Under the pieces are notes generated by a model that was given only the letters and a program-made list of their open reading frames with translations, was not told where the DNA came from and did no database searches. From assembly GCF_001650695.1 (NCBI RefSeq), contig NZ_LWQS01000125.1, positions 51,765 through 115,764 of the forward strand: a stretch of DNA of 64,000 nucleotides. Direction: 5' to 3'. A program made the position numbers and the translations under genes. Source of the DNA: Chloroflexus islandicus. GTDB lineage: Bacteria; Chloroflexota; Chloroflexia; Chloroflexales; Chloroflexaceae. Shown piece by piece: positions 17,219-26,650 of the stretch. Numbering within the stretch: the stretch's first letter is position 1; each line of letters opens with the position of its first letter.

Positions 17219-17890
17219 ATGACCACCGTCTATTTGATCCGTCACGGCGAGACTGACTGGAATATGCAGGGACGCTGGCAAGGCCATGCTGACATTCCGC
17301 TCAACGAGATTGGCTACCGGCAGGCGCGTTTGTTAGCCAACCGGCTGGCGCGCGAGGGGGTGACATTTGCCGCTATCTATAGCAGTGATCTGTCACGCGC
17401 GTACCAGACGGCGTGGGAGATTGGCGCGGTACTGAAGGTGCCGGTGCAATTGTTGCCGGCGTTGCGCGAGATTGATACCGGGCGTTGGAGCGGTCTCACC
17501 ACGGATGAGGTGCGGACGCAATTCCCTGATGAATGGGCGCAGATTATGCAGGGTCACGATTTGCCGCGCGGCGGTGGCGAGACGGTGGCGGCGCTGCGGC
17601 AGCGGGTGGTGACCGCCGTCGAGGCGATGGTGGCTCAGCATCGTGGCCAAACGCTGGCTTTTGTCACCCATGGCGGCTGTGTGCGGGCCTTGTTAGCCCA
17701 TGCCGAAAACTTTCACGACACGCATTTTGGCCGCTACCCGCATATCGGCAACACATCGATCACGATTCTCGAAATTGGTTACAAGCACTGGCGGGTCAAA
17801 GCGGTGAATGATATGAAGCATCTGGAGGCGGAGCATGTACCAGAATTGGTCTCGGCGCCGCCTGATGATGCCGAGTTGCCGAGCCAGTAA
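17219..17890 (+). CDS. Histidine phosphatase (phosphoglycerate mutase-like) family protein
   Basis: A 223-residue member of the histidine phosphatase superfamily. The phosphohistidine motif LIRHGETDWN is at residues 6-15, a second Arg/Glu pair appears in REIDTGRWSGL, and the second catalytic His is in FVTHGGCVRALL. The family includes cofactor-dependent phosphoglycerate mutases, alpha-ribazole phosphatases and broad-specificity phosphatases. The small size and lack of the mutase insertions favour a phosphatase. GGAGA precedes the ATG. No operon partner is evident; the following gene is separated by hairpin repeats. Confidence 0.88.
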   Translation: MTTVYLIRHGETDWNMQGRWQGHADIPLNEIGYRQARLLANRLAREGVTFAAIYSSDLSRAYQTAWEIGAVLKVPVQLLPALREIDTGRWSGLTTDEVRTQFPDEWAQIMQGHDLPRGGGETVAALRQRVVTAVEAMVAQHRGQTLAFVTHGGCVRALLAHAENFHDTHFGRYPHIGNTSITILEIGYKHWRVKAVNDMKHLEAEHVPELVSAPPDDAELPSQ

Positions 17891-17991
17891 CGGGTTGGTG
17901 ATGGATGGGCAGGTGGCGTTGAGCGCATCATTGATGATGGCTGGAAGTGGGTGTATGCTGCGCTCTGTCCTGCTCTGATCGTGATGGCAGT

Positions 17992-18065
17992 GTGCGGCAG
18001 TGGAACTGCCGCACTCCATAGCTGAAGAATCGCAGCGTGCGGCAGTGGAACTGCTGCACTCCATA
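17992..18065. repeat. Two copies of the GTGCGGCAGT hairpin repeat
   Basis: GTGCGGCAGT-gga-ACTGCCGCAC at 17992-18019 and a slightly degenerate copy at 18036-18065, lying between two plus-strand genes. The upstream extension of the next reading frame runs through these elements and is not taken as coding. Confidence 0.8.
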
Positions 18066-18083
18066 GATTGCTACTCTACCCGA

Positions 18084-18887
18084 ATGCTTACCGCCGATCG
18101 CATTGCCAATACGTATCGCGTCGAGACGCCCGAAGGCGTCATCATGACCTATACCACCGCCGGATTGGCCAGCCGGAGTCTGGCGGCGGTGATTGATTAT
18201 ACGATTTTGATCACGTTCCTGATGATGGCTTTCACCGTCATGTCTACTAGCAACAGTTTTGGGGTTGGCAATGAAGACCTGCTGTGGGCATTGTGGGCGG
18301 TGTTCGCTTTTGTGCTGAATTGGGGCTATTACGTCTTTTTCGAGTTGATCTGGAACGGCCAGACGCCGGGGAAGCGGTGGTTGCGGTTGCGCGTGTTGCG
18401 CGAGGGAGGCCGTCCGGTCGACGGTGCAGCGGTTGTGGTGCGTAATCTGATGCGGGCGATTGACTTTTTGCCGTTCGGTTACGGCATTGGCCTGCTCACC
18501 ATCTTTATCGATCGCCACAACCGCCGGCTGGGTGATCTCACCGCCGGTACGGTAGTGGTGCGCGAAGGCAATCTCATCACGCTTGACCACATCTTAAGCC
18601 CGGTCAGAGTACAGGTGCCGCCGCGTGCGCCCGATGCGCCGCCAACGCCGTTGTTGCCGCACCTCGAGCGCTTATCGCTGGCGGATATGGCGCTCGTGTT
18701 TGACTTCTTGCGCTGCCGCGATACGCTCAGTGAAGATGCGCGCCTCGCGCTGGCCGGGCAGCTTGCAGCCTTAATGCGCCAGCGGCTCGAATTGCCCCCG
18801 GCTGATGGCCATCCCGAACGGTTTCTTGAGCATGTGGTGCGCGAATACGATGTTTTTCAAGCGATGATGGCGCGCCAAGCCGGGTGA
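18084..18887 (+). CDS. RDD family membrane protein
   Basis: A 267-residue protein with the RDD domain at about 20-150: Arg and Asp of the first helix in ASRSLAAVIDYTILI, a second helix ALWAVFAFVLNWGYYVFFELIW, then NGQTPGKRWLRLRV and a third hydrophobic segment LPFGYGIGLLTIF. A cytoplasmic tail of about 90 residues follows. RDD proteins are putative ion or solute transporters; some act in Na+/H+ exchange. The frame is open back to 18000, but that part is hairpin repeat, so I chose the ATG at 18084. The 3' end overlaps convergent miaA by 31 bp. Confidence 0.85.
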   Translation: MLTADRIANTYRVETPEGVIMTYTTAGLASRSLAAVIDYTILITFLMMAFTVMSTSNSFGVGNEDLLWALWAVFAFVLNWGYYVFFELIWNGQTPGKRWLRLRVLREGGRPVDGAAVVVRNLMRAIDFLPFGYGIGLLTIFIDRHNRRLGDLTAGTVVVREGNLITLDHILSPVRVQVPPRAPDAPPTPLLPHLERLSLADMALVFDFLRCRDTLSEDARLALAGQLAALMRQRLELPPADGHPERFLEHVVREYDVFQAMMARQAG

Positions 18888-19783
18888 TCAGGCGTCCAGA
18901 TTTCAAGGTTGGGCAAACGGCGGAACCACATCTCTTGCCGGCGAATGAAGGCGTGGGTGTCGAAGCGCAGCCGTTCGATGCAGGTTGTCAGGTCAGCAGT
19001 CCCTTCAAAATAAGGCCGGAACTGAATATAACCAAGGCTCGACATGGCCGGCAGCGACCAATCGTAGCCGCGGGCCAGCAGGTTTGCGACCTCTGCAACC
19101 AAGCCGGTAGCGATCATGCGTTCGATGCGGGCATCGGCGCGGGCGTAGAGTTCGGCGCGTGGCCGGTGCAACCAGATTGTGCGCGGGCGAAAGGGAGGCG
19201 GTTGCCGCTCTTGGAGGCGCGAGATCGGTTCGCCGCTGACCAGATAGACTTCGAGTGCGCGTATGACCCGCCGCACGTTGGTGGCCGGAATGCGCGCCGC
19301 CGCGACCGGATCAACCGCGGCGAGGCGGGCATGGAGCGCGGCAGCGCCCTCTTGCGCCGCAACGTGTTCAAGTTCGGCGCGTAGTTCTGGCTGGGGGGCG
19401 ACGCGCGGAATCTGCCAGCCTTCCAAAACAGCCGCCAGATATTGCCCGGTGCCGCCAACCAGCAGCGGCGTGCGCCCGCGCGCTTGAATATCGGCGATCG
19501 CTGCCAGCGCCAGATCGTGAAATTCGGCCAACGAAAACGACTGGTCGGGGTCGCGGATGTCGATCAGGTGGTGCGGCGCTTGCGCGCGTTCGGCAAGGGT
19601 TGGCTTGGCGGTGCCGATGTCCATGCCACGGTAGATTTGGCGCGAATCGGCAGAGACAATCTCGCCGTTCATCTGCTGCGCCCATGCGACCGCTAGTTCG
19701 GTTTTACCCACGGCGGTGGGGCCAACAATCGCAATCAGTTCAGGCAAACGATCCTCACTGTTCATTGGCGATAAGCAGTTCAT
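18857..19783 (-). CDS. miaA: tRNA dimethylallyltransferase
   Basis: Transfers the dimethylallyl group to N6 of A37 in tRNAs reading UNN codons, the first step of ms2i6A synthesis. The P-loop IVGPTAVGKTELA is at 18-30, followed by the substrate loop EIVSADSRQIYRGMDIGTAKP and the DMAPP/tRNA segment LVGGTGQYLAAVLEGW; the C-terminal region keeps SLGYIQFRPYF. Length 308 is normal. The alternative ATG six codons in (19765) is equally possible. It is convergent with, and overlaps, the RDD gene by 31 bp. Confidence 0.95.
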   Translation of the reverse strand: MNCLSPMNSEDRLPELIAIVGPTAVGKTELAVAWAQQMNGEIVSADSRQIYRGMDIGTAKPTLAERAQAPHHLIDIRDPDQSFSLAEFHDLALAAIADIQARGRTPLLVGGTGQYLAAVLEGWQIPRVAPQPELRAELEHVAAQEGAAALHARLAAVDPVAAARIPATNVRRVIRALEVYLVSGEPISRLQERQPPPFRPRTIWLHRPRAELYARADARIERMIATGLVAEVANLLARGYDWSLPAMSSLGYIQFRPYFEGTADLTTCIERLRFDTHAFIRRQEMWFRRLPNLEIWTPDHPAWRAIIA

Positions 19784-19846
19784 GGCGCAGTCTGCCTACT
19801 GGCCGTCCGGCAGGCCGGCGCGAGCGCAGGCAGTTTGGTTGTCATT

Positions 19847-19873
19847 CTTCCATAACGCATTGCGTTATGGAAG
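19847..19873. promoter_or_regulatory. 27-bp near-perfect palindrome in a divergent intergenic region
   Basis: CTTCCATAACGCA-T-TGCGTTATGGAAG: arms of 13 bp around one central base, or a 12-bp stem with a 3-nt loop if transcribed. It sits between divergent miaA and the GNAT gene, about 25 bp before a TACAAT box at 19898-19903. This suits an operator; no T-run is present to make it a terminator. Confidence 0.5.
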
Positions 19874-20028
19874 TGCAACAGTGTACCATTCTCATGCTAC
19901 AATACCTTTAGCGCCGTATGTGCAGCGCAGCGGCGGCACGCATCAGCTCAGATGCTCGAAGGTGTGCAATCTGCCGTATCTGCTCTGTTTCCTCTGCTGC
20001 CAGAGCACGAGCGATGCCGGAGGTCGGT

Positions 20029-20622
20029 ATGAACGAACAACGTGTTAGCCAGTCAATGCCGCTCACCATTACCACCCGTGATGGCCGCACGTTGCGCGTG
20101 CGCAGCCTTGCCGCTGCAGATGCCGAATTGCTCGAGCGGATGTTTTATCGCTTGTCGCCGGAATCGATCTATCGCCGGTTTTTCATCGCCGCTGAGCATG
20201 CCTCGCCGGAACTAGTGCATAAATCGGCGCAACGGTTGGCGGCGATTAATCCACGCCGCGAGGTGGCGTTGGTGGCGTTGGCCGATGAGCATGGGCGCGA
20301 GGAGTCGATTGCGGTCGCCCGTTTTGCCCGCTTGCCGCATAACCCCAAAGCGGCTGAAGCGTCGATTCTGGTGCGAGATGACTATCATGGGACTGGGGTC
20401 GGGCGTAAAATGCTGGAACTACTGCTCGCCGAGGCGCGGGCCGCTAACCTTGAGCGGTTGATCTTTTTGACGCATGCCGATAATACCGCTATGATCCGGC
20501 TGGCGACCGGCTTGGGCGTGCCATTCCATGGCCGGCATGCCGATGGGTTGTATGAGATCCATCTGCTCTTGCAGCCGCAGGCCACGCCGGTGTTTGAGTT
20601 TGTCGGAACTGCGCGAGGATAG
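20029..20622 (+). CDS. GNAT family N-acetyltransferase
   Basis: A 197-residue acetyltransferase fold. Substrate-side motif TTRDGRTLRVRSLAAADAELL is followed by FYRLSPESIYRRFF, and the acetyl-CoA loop is RDDYHGTGVGRKMLELLLAEAR. The layout resembles the GNAT modules attached to acyl-CoA synthetases and free-standing stress-linked GNATs. Acceptor unknown. The frame is open to 19918; GGAGGT at 20018-20023 fixes the ATG at 20029. It is followed closely by a hydrolase and trmD (gaps of 4 and 5 bp), so the three are probably one transcript. Confidence 0.85.
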   Translation: MNEQRVSQSMPLTITTRDGRTLRVRSLAAADAELLERMFYRLSPESIYRRFFIAAEHASPELVHKSAQRLAAINPRREVALVALADEHGREESIAVARFARLPHNPKAAEASILVRDDYHGTGVGRKMLELLLAEARAANLERLIFLTHADNTAMIRLATGLGVPFHGRHADGLYEIHLLLQPQATPVFEFVGTARG

Positions 20623-20626
20623 GAGT

Positions 20627-21544
20627 ATGGCAGCAAAATCTGGCTGGAGTCTGTTACCGATGGCGCTGACCGGCGCCATCGGTGTGTTAGGGGGGATTAC
20701 CGGGACGGCGTACTATGTCAGTTTGCGGGTCAGCCCGCCGCCGCGCCGTACCTATCTCGATAGCTATACCTTTACGCCGTGGGAGTTAGGGGTGCCGTTT
20801 GAGACGGTTGAGTTTCGCAGCAGCGATGGTCTGCGGCTGGTGGGATGGTGGCTGCCGCGCCCTGAAACGAATGCGGTGATCGTGGGCAGCCATGGCCATG
20901 CCGGCAGCAAAGACGAATTATTGGGCATTGGCAGCTATTGCTGGCGAGCCGGTTACAATGTGCTGCTGTTTGATTATCGTGGCCGCGGCGAATCGGATCC
21001 ATGGCCGCAGACGCTGGTGAGCCGCGAGGTTGACGATTTGCTGGCGGCGCTCGAATATGTCCGCCAGCGGATGCCTAGCGCCGCTATCGGCGTCGTTGGC
21101 TATTCGATGGGGGCAGCGGTTGGTATTCTGGCGACCGCTCGTGATCAGTCGGTGCGGGCGCTGGTGGCCGATAGCTCGTTTACCGCTGGTGATGATGTGG
21201 TGGCGCATAGCATCACTCAAGTGCTGCGCATCCCGCCCAAGCCATTAGTACACTTGGCCGATGCGATCGTCGCTCGCCGCCACGGCTACCGCTTTAGCCA
21301 AGCCCGTCCGATTGACGCCATCGGCCAAATTGCGCCACGTCCGGTCTTTATCATCCACGGTCTTGACGACTCGTTGATCCCGGTGAGCCATGCGCGCCAA
21401 TTGTATGACGCTGCCCGCGAGCCGCGCATGCTGTGGGAGGTGCCCGGCGCCGAGCATTGCGGCGGGTATTTTGTCGATCGGGTGACGTATTGCCGGCGCG
21501 TTGTCGAGTTTTTCGACCAGTATCTGCGTAGCGTCGAGGCATAA
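20627..21544 (+). CDS. Alpha/beta hydrolase, membrane-anchored (serine aminopeptidase S33-like)
   Basis: A 305-residue hydrolase with an N-terminal transmembrane anchor (residues 8-28, [20 protein letters not shown]). Oxyanion segment [11 protein letters not shown], nucleophile motif [13 protein letters not shown], acid loop [13 protein letters not shown] and catalytic His in [10 protein letters not shown] complete the triad. It belongs with the BAAT/YqkD-like group found in many Gram-positives and Chloroflexota; substrate unknown. AGGAGT precedes the ATG. It sits between the GNAT gene and trmD. Confidence 0.85.
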   Translation: MAAKSGWSLLPMALTGAIGVLGGITGTAYYVSLRVSPPPRRTYLDSYTFTPWELGVPFETVEFRSSDGLRLVGWWLPRPETNAVIVGSHGHAGSKDELLGIGSYCWRAGYNVLLFDYRGRGESDPWPQTLVSREVDDLLAALEYVRQRMPSAAIGVVGYSMGAAVGILATARDQSVRALVADSSFTAGDDVVAHSITQVLRIPPKPLVHLADAIVARRHGYRFSQARPIDAIGQIAPRPVFIIHGLDDSLIPVSHARQLYDAAREPRMLWEVPGAEHCGGYFVDRVTYCRRVVEFFDQYLRSVEA

Positions 21545-21549
21545 GCGGC

Positions 21550-22323
21550 ATGCGGTTTGACATTCTTACTCTCTTTCCGGCGATGTTTCAGGGGCCGCTG
21601 ACCGAGAGCATTCTCAAGCGGGCGCAGCAGGCGGGCAAGATTGCCATTCACTTGCACGATATTCGCCAGTGGGCGACCGATCGCCATCGCACCGCCGATG
21701 ACACGCCGTATGGCGGCGGCGCTGGTATGGTGATGAAGGCTGAGCCGTTGGCAGCAGCGATTCGGGCGGTGCGCGCCGCTGACGAGCAAGCCGGGCCAAC
21801 CATTCTGCTTACGCCTGACGGCGAGCTGTTTAACCAGAGCATTGCGCGCGAATTAGCGGCCTTGCCGCGCTTGATCCTCGTTTGTGGTCACTATGAAGGG
21901 ATCGATGAGCGGGTGCGCGCGACGCTGATCGACCGTGAGCTGAGCATCGGTGATTATGTGTTGACTGGCGGTGAGCTGGCGGCAATGGTGGTGGTGGATG
22001 CAGTTGCCCGTTTGGTGCCGGGTGTGATCGATAGCGAGTCGATCGTCGAAGAGAGCCACAGCGACTTTTTGCTTGAATACCCGCACTACACCCGTCCGGC
22101 GGTTTGGGAAGGGTTGAGTGTGCCGCCGGTGTTGCTTTCCGGCCACCACGGTGAGATCGCGCGCTGGCGGCGAGCCGAGCGGCTGCGCCGCACGCTGGCC
22201 CGCCGGCCCGATCTGCTAGCGCGCGCAGCGGCGGCTGGCGTCTTGACTAAGGCCGATCTGGCGTTGTTGGCCGGATGGGGTTGGCAACCGCCGCATCTTG
22301 GTGGGGAAGAGGACACGGATTGA
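21550..22323 (+). CDS. trmD: tRNA (guanine37-N1)-methyltransferase
   Basis: Methylates N1 of G37 next to the anticodon, preventing frameshifting; a SPOUT-fold enzyme with a knotted SAM site. Begins [13 protein letters not shown], followed by [14 protein letters not shown], the knot [26 protein letters not shown], and the tRNA-binding [12 protein letters not shown] plus [14 protein letters not shown]. Length 257. Its usual partners rpsP, rimM and rplS are absent; instead it is last in a GNAT-hydrolase-trmD run. Confidence 0.96.
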   Translation: MRFDILTLFPAMFQGPLTESILKRAQQAGKIAIHLHDIRQWATDRHRTADDTPYGGGAGMVMKAEPLAAAIRAVRAADEQAGPTILLTPDGELFNQSIARELAALPRLILVCGHYEGIDERVRATLIDRELSIGDYVLTGGELAAMVVVDAVARLVPGVIDSESIVEESHSDFLLEYPHYTRPAVWEGLSVPPVLLSGHHGEIARWRRAERLRRTLARRPDLLARAAAAGVLTKADLALLAGWGWQPPHLGGEEDTD

Positions 22324-22364
22324 CACAGTTGGCCCGGCCCGTGCCAAGCCGTGTCCCATTGCGC

Positions 22365-23630
22365 TCACACCATCTCGGCCCGGTATTCACGCCAGAGGCG
22401 GCGCAGCTCGGTAGCCGGATCGCGCCAGAAGCGGTCGGGTTCCACCGGCAGGGTTGGCAACGTCCCCTGCGCCGGCAGGCTGCCAATCGTCTCGCGCAGC
22501 GCCTCCCAACCCGCTTTCGGGCGGCCATCCGCCGTCCACAAGCCCCATGTGCGCGCCGGCCAACTGCGGTCGAACGGGGGAATCTTCCATTGTTCTTCCG
22601 TTGGATCGACCATCCCGGCTAGCCAGACTGCGGCGGCGCCGGCGCGGGCCAGTGCTGGCAAGGCGGTTTGCAACGCAGTAGCGACGGCTTCTTCGTCGGC
22701 CAAGAAGGTTTGGGCCGGTTGGGCAAAGATTTCACTGCTCTGCCAGCCGCGCCATTGTGGACGAGGGGCGGTGGGCCAGCCGAGATCGGCGACCACCACC
22801 TGCGTGGCGGCGGTGTCGTTCACTTCTTCGGCCAGTAAACCGGCAACCACGGCGTGCAAGAAGCAGACTGCCTCACCGCGTGCCGGCGGCCCATCGCCGA
22901 GCGGCGGCCATGGCCCCGCGCTCACCACGACTTCGCCACCGGCCATCGCGATGTCATAGGGGCGCAAACTGGCCGGGTTGCTCAGCGCAGCAGCATCAAT
23001 CTGGCCAAACAGCCGGTTGGCGCCGTGGGCGCGAGCGCGCTCGGCCAGATCGGCCCACCACGCTGCCATATCACGGTGATCGGTGGGCGGGCGCACCCGC
23101 TCGATCCCAGCCGCTAGCAACCAGCCGTGAATAGCCGGATGGGCGGCGAAATTACCGATCACTTCACGGAGCAGGTAGCGTTGCGCGGCCCGCATGTCGG
23201 GATCGGCGTACAGATCGCGCACCGGTTCGCGCCGGTAGAAGGTGTTGTCAAGAATCGTCAACGCCGGTGTCGCCAAAATCTCGCTCACCGCTTGGTTGGT
23301 CAACGCTTGCGCCGGCACCCCCAGCGCCCAATCGGGCAAATGGAGCGCCGGGCCAAGGGTGGCGCTCATCAGCGAGACAACCACGTGCAGACCGTTGGCT
23401 TGGGCGAGATCAAGGCCGCGGTGGAAGCCATCGAGCGCAGCGACCGCAATCCGCTGCGCACTTGGCTGCACCTCTGCCCAGCGCAGATCAAAGCGTACGT
23501 GTTGCAAACCGATCTCACGCGCGCGTTGCAAGTATTCACGCAGCGCGCCGTGGTCGTAGCGCGACCAACTGGCGGCCAGCGCCTGCGGTCGCGCCAGCAT
23601 AGGTGGCCAAATAGTTGTTCCGATGTCCAT
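22365..23630 (-). CDS. Glycoside hydrolase-like TIM-barrel protein
   Basis: A 421-residue protein without signal peptide. It begins MDIGTTIWPPMLARP and shows glycosidase-like barrel features: REIGLQHVRFDLRWAEVQPS on an early strand, ANGLHVVVSLMSAT on the next, then HPAIHGWLLAAGIERV where GH5/GH42-type enzymes place their acid/base Glu, and a final strand with AVWLAGMVDPTE. Identification rests on fold-like motifs only and the family assignment is uncertain. It starts 97 bp from the divergent methyltransferase gene. Confidence 0.55.
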   Translation of the reverse strand: MDIGTTIWPPMLARPQALAASWSRYDHGALREYLQRAREIGLQHVRFDLRWAEVQPSAQRIAVAALDGFHRGLDLAQANGLHVVVSLMSATLGPALHLPDWALGVPAQALTNQAVSEILATPALTILDNTFYRREPVRDLYADPDMRAAQRYLLREVIGNFAAHPAIHGWLLAAGIERVRPPTDHRDMAAWWADLAERARAHGANRLFGQIDAAALSNPASLRPYDIAMAGGEVVVSAGPWPPLGDGPPARGEAVCFLHAVVAGLLAEEVNDTAATQVVVADLGWPTAPRPQWRGWQSSEIFAQPAQTFLADEEAVATALQTALPALARAGAAAVWLAGMVDPTEEQWKIPPFDRSWPARTWGLWTADGRPKAGWEALRETIGSLPAQGTLPTLPVEPDRFWRDPATELRRLWREYRAEMV

Positions 23631-23727
23631 AGGCGTTTTGCGTGTATACTAACAAGGCGATAGCGCTTAACCTCAGCTAAAGACGTTCGATAACAACGTC
23701 TCTTCATTGTCAATTAATAGTATAACA

Positions 23728-24762
23728 ATGTCGCACCGAATTGAAATCATTATCCCCGCTGGCTTGGAAGGATTGGCGCGCGCGGAAGCGCAGCGGATCG
23801 CCGGCATCAGGCTCGACCCGCCGGGAGAGAGCGGTGTGATCAGTGCGACGATGCGCGGCCCGTTGCCGGCGCTGTTCGATATACGCTGCGCTATTTCAGT
23901 CTTTCTCGTGCGTAGTTTTGCCATTCCGCGGCCACGGGCTCTGCTCGGTGACGAGCACTTTCGCGCGGTGACAGCGATGATCGACACGGTGCGCCGGTTG
24001 CATCCCGCCAACACGTTTCAAACCCTCTTTCTCAGCGCTGCCGGCGCTGAGAGCAGTGTGCTGCGACGTTTCAAACACGAGCTCAGTGAGCGGCTTGGCC
24101 TTGCGCTGGGTGAAGAGGATGGCGATCTGGTGCTGCGCTTACGCCCCAGCCGTGATCGGGCCGGTTGGGATGTGCTGGTGCGGTTGACGCCGCGCCCATT
24201 GGCGACGCGTCCATGGCGGGTGTGCAATCGCGAAGGGGCGCTCAATGGGCCGGTAGCGCACGCGATGGCGCTGCTGAGCAAGCCGCGCGCTAGTGATCGC
24301 GTGTTGAATGTGGGATGCGGTTCGGGTACGCTGCTGATCGAGCGGTTGTTGACCGGGCCGGCAGCGCAGGCGATCGGGTGCGATACCGATCCCGAGGCGT
24401 TGGCATGCGCCTATCGCAACCTTGCCGCCGCCGGCCTGAGCCACAAGGTGACGTTGCACGATTGGGATGCGCAACAATTGCCATTGCCGCCGGCGAGTGT
24501 TGATGTGGTGTTGGCTGACCTGCCGTTTGGGCATTTAGTCGGTTCGCACGCCAGCAATGTCATGCTCTACCCGGCATTGCTGCGCGAAGCTGCCCGCGTC
24601 ACGCGGCTCGATGGGTGCGCAGTGATCATCAGCCACGAAGTGCGGCTCATGGAGCGCACCTTAGCCGAGTTGCCGGAATGGCAGCTTGAGCAACACCTGC
24701 GCGTTGATCTCGGCGGGCTCTACCCGCGCATTTTCGTGTTGCGGCGGGTAGCGCAAGCGTGA
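23728..24762 (+). CDS. Class I SAM-dependent RNA methyltransferase, TrmN/RlmL-like
   Basis: A 344-residue protein. The N-terminal 150 residues look like a THUMP-type RNA-binding region starting MSHRIEIIIPAGLEGLARAEA. The catalytic half has motif I VLNVGCGSGTLLIERLL, acidic loop IGCDTDPEALACAYRN and the nucleobase-flipping motif ADLPFGHLVGSH (the N/D-x-P-F class that modifies exocyclic amino groups). It is probably a tRNA or rRNA guanine-N2 methyltransferase. The frame is open from a TTG at 23707; I prefer the ATG at 23728. A TATAAC box overlaps 23721-23726, so the mRNA could be nearly leaderless if that is the -10. Confidence 0.8.
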   Translation: MSHRIEIIIPAGLEGLARAEAQRIAGIRLDPPGESGVISATMRGPLPALFDIRCAISVFLVRSFAIPRPRALLGDEHFRAVTAMIDTVRRLHPANTFQTLFLSAAGAESSVLRRFKHELSERLGLALGEEDGDLVLRLRPSRDRAGWDVLVRLTPRPLATRPWRVCNREGALNGPVAHAMALLSKPRASDRVLNVGCGSGTLLIERLLTGPAAQAIGCDTDPEALACAYRNLAAAGLSHKVTLHDWDAQQLPLPPASVDVVLADLPFGHLVGSHASNVMLYPALLREAARVTRLDGCAVIISHEVRLMERTLAELPEWQLEQHLRVDLGGLYPRIFVLRRVAQA

Positions 24763-24805
24763 TGCCAAGGCGCTGAAGCGGGCAATTGCCGCCAGCGCCT
24801 TGCAT

Positions 24806-25906
24806 TTATGATCGCTGATCGCCACCGCCCAATTCGAGATGGGCAGCACGCACCTGTTCGAGCCGTTGGCGCAGTGTGGTTAATTGGGCATTGAGGGTTT
24901 CTGCCTCGCGTCGCTCCAATTCCATAATTCGCAAGAGCTGCGCCTTTTGTTCAAGCTCCATCCGATCAGTTGTGCGCGTGAGGCGCTGCTCAAGCTCGCG
25001 CAACCATCCATCAACCCGTTCGAGCCATGCCGTCAATTGGCGTAAATATTGCTCATCAGTCTCTTGCAAGGCGCTCATGCGCTCATCAGCCATCTGGCGC
25101 AACTCTTCCAACCGTTCTTGATTCATCAGGAAACGTTCGGTCGAGATCCGCTCAATCCGCTTTATTTCGCTCACGAGGTCAGGCAGCCTTGCGTTCAACT
25201 CTTTGATTTGCGCCGGCAATGCTTCGGCGAAGAGATCGATTTGCTGGCGAATCTCTTCCAGCCGGTCGATCCGTGAACGCTGTTCATCAACGACGGGGCG
25301 GAGATCAGCGACAAACTGTTGCGCTTCCACCGCCATCCGTCGCATTTGCTGTTTCTCGACCTGTAGTTCATCATTGAAACGACGCACTTCTTGCATCACG
25401 GCGGCGTCAGCTTCGCGCAAGCGTTCGAGTTGGAGAGCGAACTGGCGTTGGCGCTCATCAAGTTCTTTGATCTGTGACGATAACGCGGCGATTTGGCGCT
25501 CGGCCTGCTCGATCCGGCTCAGCCAGCCGGCCAGAAAGTCGCGATCTTGTTTGCGCGCTTCGGCAATTTGCTGAATCTGCGACTGCATATCACGCAGCGG
25601 GCGCACACCTTCTTCAATCTTCACCAGCGCCGCCGCTACTTCGCGTCGCAACGCGACCACATCGCGGCGCACAATCTCGTTCGCCTGCGCCACTTCGCTC
25701 GTATGCCGCTCGAAGAGGCTTTGCATCTGCGCGATGGCGCCTTCATTCTTGCGCACCTGCTCCATCGCCCATTGATACTTGTTGGTCTGATCTTTGAGCA
25801 GACGGCGCAATTCGTCGATCTGGCCTTGCAAGTAAACCAGTTGCGACTGCTCTTGGGCGCGCAGGCGCTCTTCTTCGTAACGCGCAGTGAGGTCTGAATT
25901 CGACAT
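24806..25906 (-). CDS. Long coiled-coil protein (unknown function)
   Basis: A 366-residue protein predicted to be almost entirely alpha-helical coiled coil, rich in Glu, Gln, Arg and Leu with heptad spacing. No membrane segment, signal peptide or catalytic motif is visible. It lies 9 bp after hisA on the same strand, so it is probably the last gene of the deacetylase-hisH-hisA unit. AGAGGATGGT precedes the ATG. A cytoskeletal, scaffold or chromosome-associated role is possible, but nothing in the sequence decides it. Confidence 0.75.
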   Translation of the reverse strand: MSNSDLTARYEEERLRAQEQSQLVYLQGQIDELRRLLKDQTNKYQWAMEQVRKNEGAIAQMQSLFERHTSEVAQANEIVRRDVVALRREVAAALVKIEEGVRPLRDMQSQIQQIAEARKQDRDFLAGWLSRIEQAERQIAALSSQIKELDERQRQFALQLERLREADAAVMQEVRRFNDELQVEKQQMRRMAVEAQQFVADLRPVVDEQRSRIDRLEEIRQQIDLFAEALPAQIKELNARLPDLVSEIKRIERISTERFLMNQERLEELRQMADERMSALQETDEQYLRQLTAWLERVDGWLRELEQRLTRTTDRMELEQKAQLLRIMELERREAETLNAQLTTLRQRLEQVRAAHLELGGGDQRS

Positions 25907-25915
25907 ACCATCCTC

Positions 25916-26647
25916 TTATGATTGTGAAGTCACCGTTTGGGCGACGGCCAATGCTTCGGGCAAGCTGATCGCTCCCACGTACAACGCCTTGCCGATAATC
26001 GCTCCCTCGACCCCAAGCTGGGCCAGCCGGCGCACGTGATCGAGGGTGGCAATGCCGCCGCTCGCGATGATCGCCGGGCCATCGGCGCGGATCAATTCGG
26101 CCAGTGCAGTGAAGTTCGGGCCGCTGAGCGCACCGTCGCGGCTAATGTCAGTATAGATGATCCGGCGTGCGCCGAGCGCCGCCATCTGTGCAGCGAGCAT
26201 CGTCGCCGCCACGGTTGAGGTGACCGTCCAGCCATCAGTTGCCACCATCCCGTTCCGTGCGTCGATCCCGATCACGATCTGCTCGCCGAAGCGATGGAGC
26301 AGGCGGGCCACCAGTTCAGTTTCGGCGATCGCGGCGGTGCCGATAATCACCCGCTCGACACCGAGGGCCAAAGCCGCCTCGACATCCTCTTCGCGGCGCA
26401 AGCCGCCGCCGAGTTGCACCGGAATCTGGACGGCTTGGGTAATTGCCAAGACCGCATCGACATTCTGCGGCCTACCGGCGCGCGCGCCATCGAGATCGAC
26501 CAGATGCAGGCGGGTTGCCCCTTGCGCTTGCCATGACCGGGCCACGGCGACCGGATCGTCGGCGTAGACCGTCATCTGGGCGAAATCGCCTTGATACAAC
26601 CGCACGCAGCGCCCGTCTTTCAAATCAATCGCCGGAATAATCTCCAT
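25916..26647 (-). CDS. hisA: Phosphoribosylformimino-5-aminoimidazole carboxamide ribotide isomerase
   Basis: Fourth step of histidine synthesis, an Amadori rearrangement of ProFAR to PRFAR. A 243-residue half-barrel-duplicated TIM barrel: catalytic Asp8 in [19 protein letters not shown], second catalytic Asp in [16 protein letters not shown], phosphate loops VQLGGGLR and IIASGGIAT. It follows hisH by 3 bp. hisF, the usual neighbour, is not here. Confidence 0.96.
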   Translation of the reverse strand: MEIIPAIDLKDGRCVRLYQGDFAQMTVYADDPVAVARSWQAQGATRLHLVDLDGARAGRPQNVDAVLAITQAVQIPVQLGGGLRREEDVEAALALGVERVIIGTAAIAETELVARLLHRFGEQIVIGIDARNGMVATDGWTVTSTVAATMLAAQMAALGARRIIYTDISRDGALSGPNFTALAELIRADGPAIIASGGIATLDHVRRLAQLGVEGAIIGKALYVGAISLPEALAVAQTVTSQS

Positions 26648-26650
26648 GTC

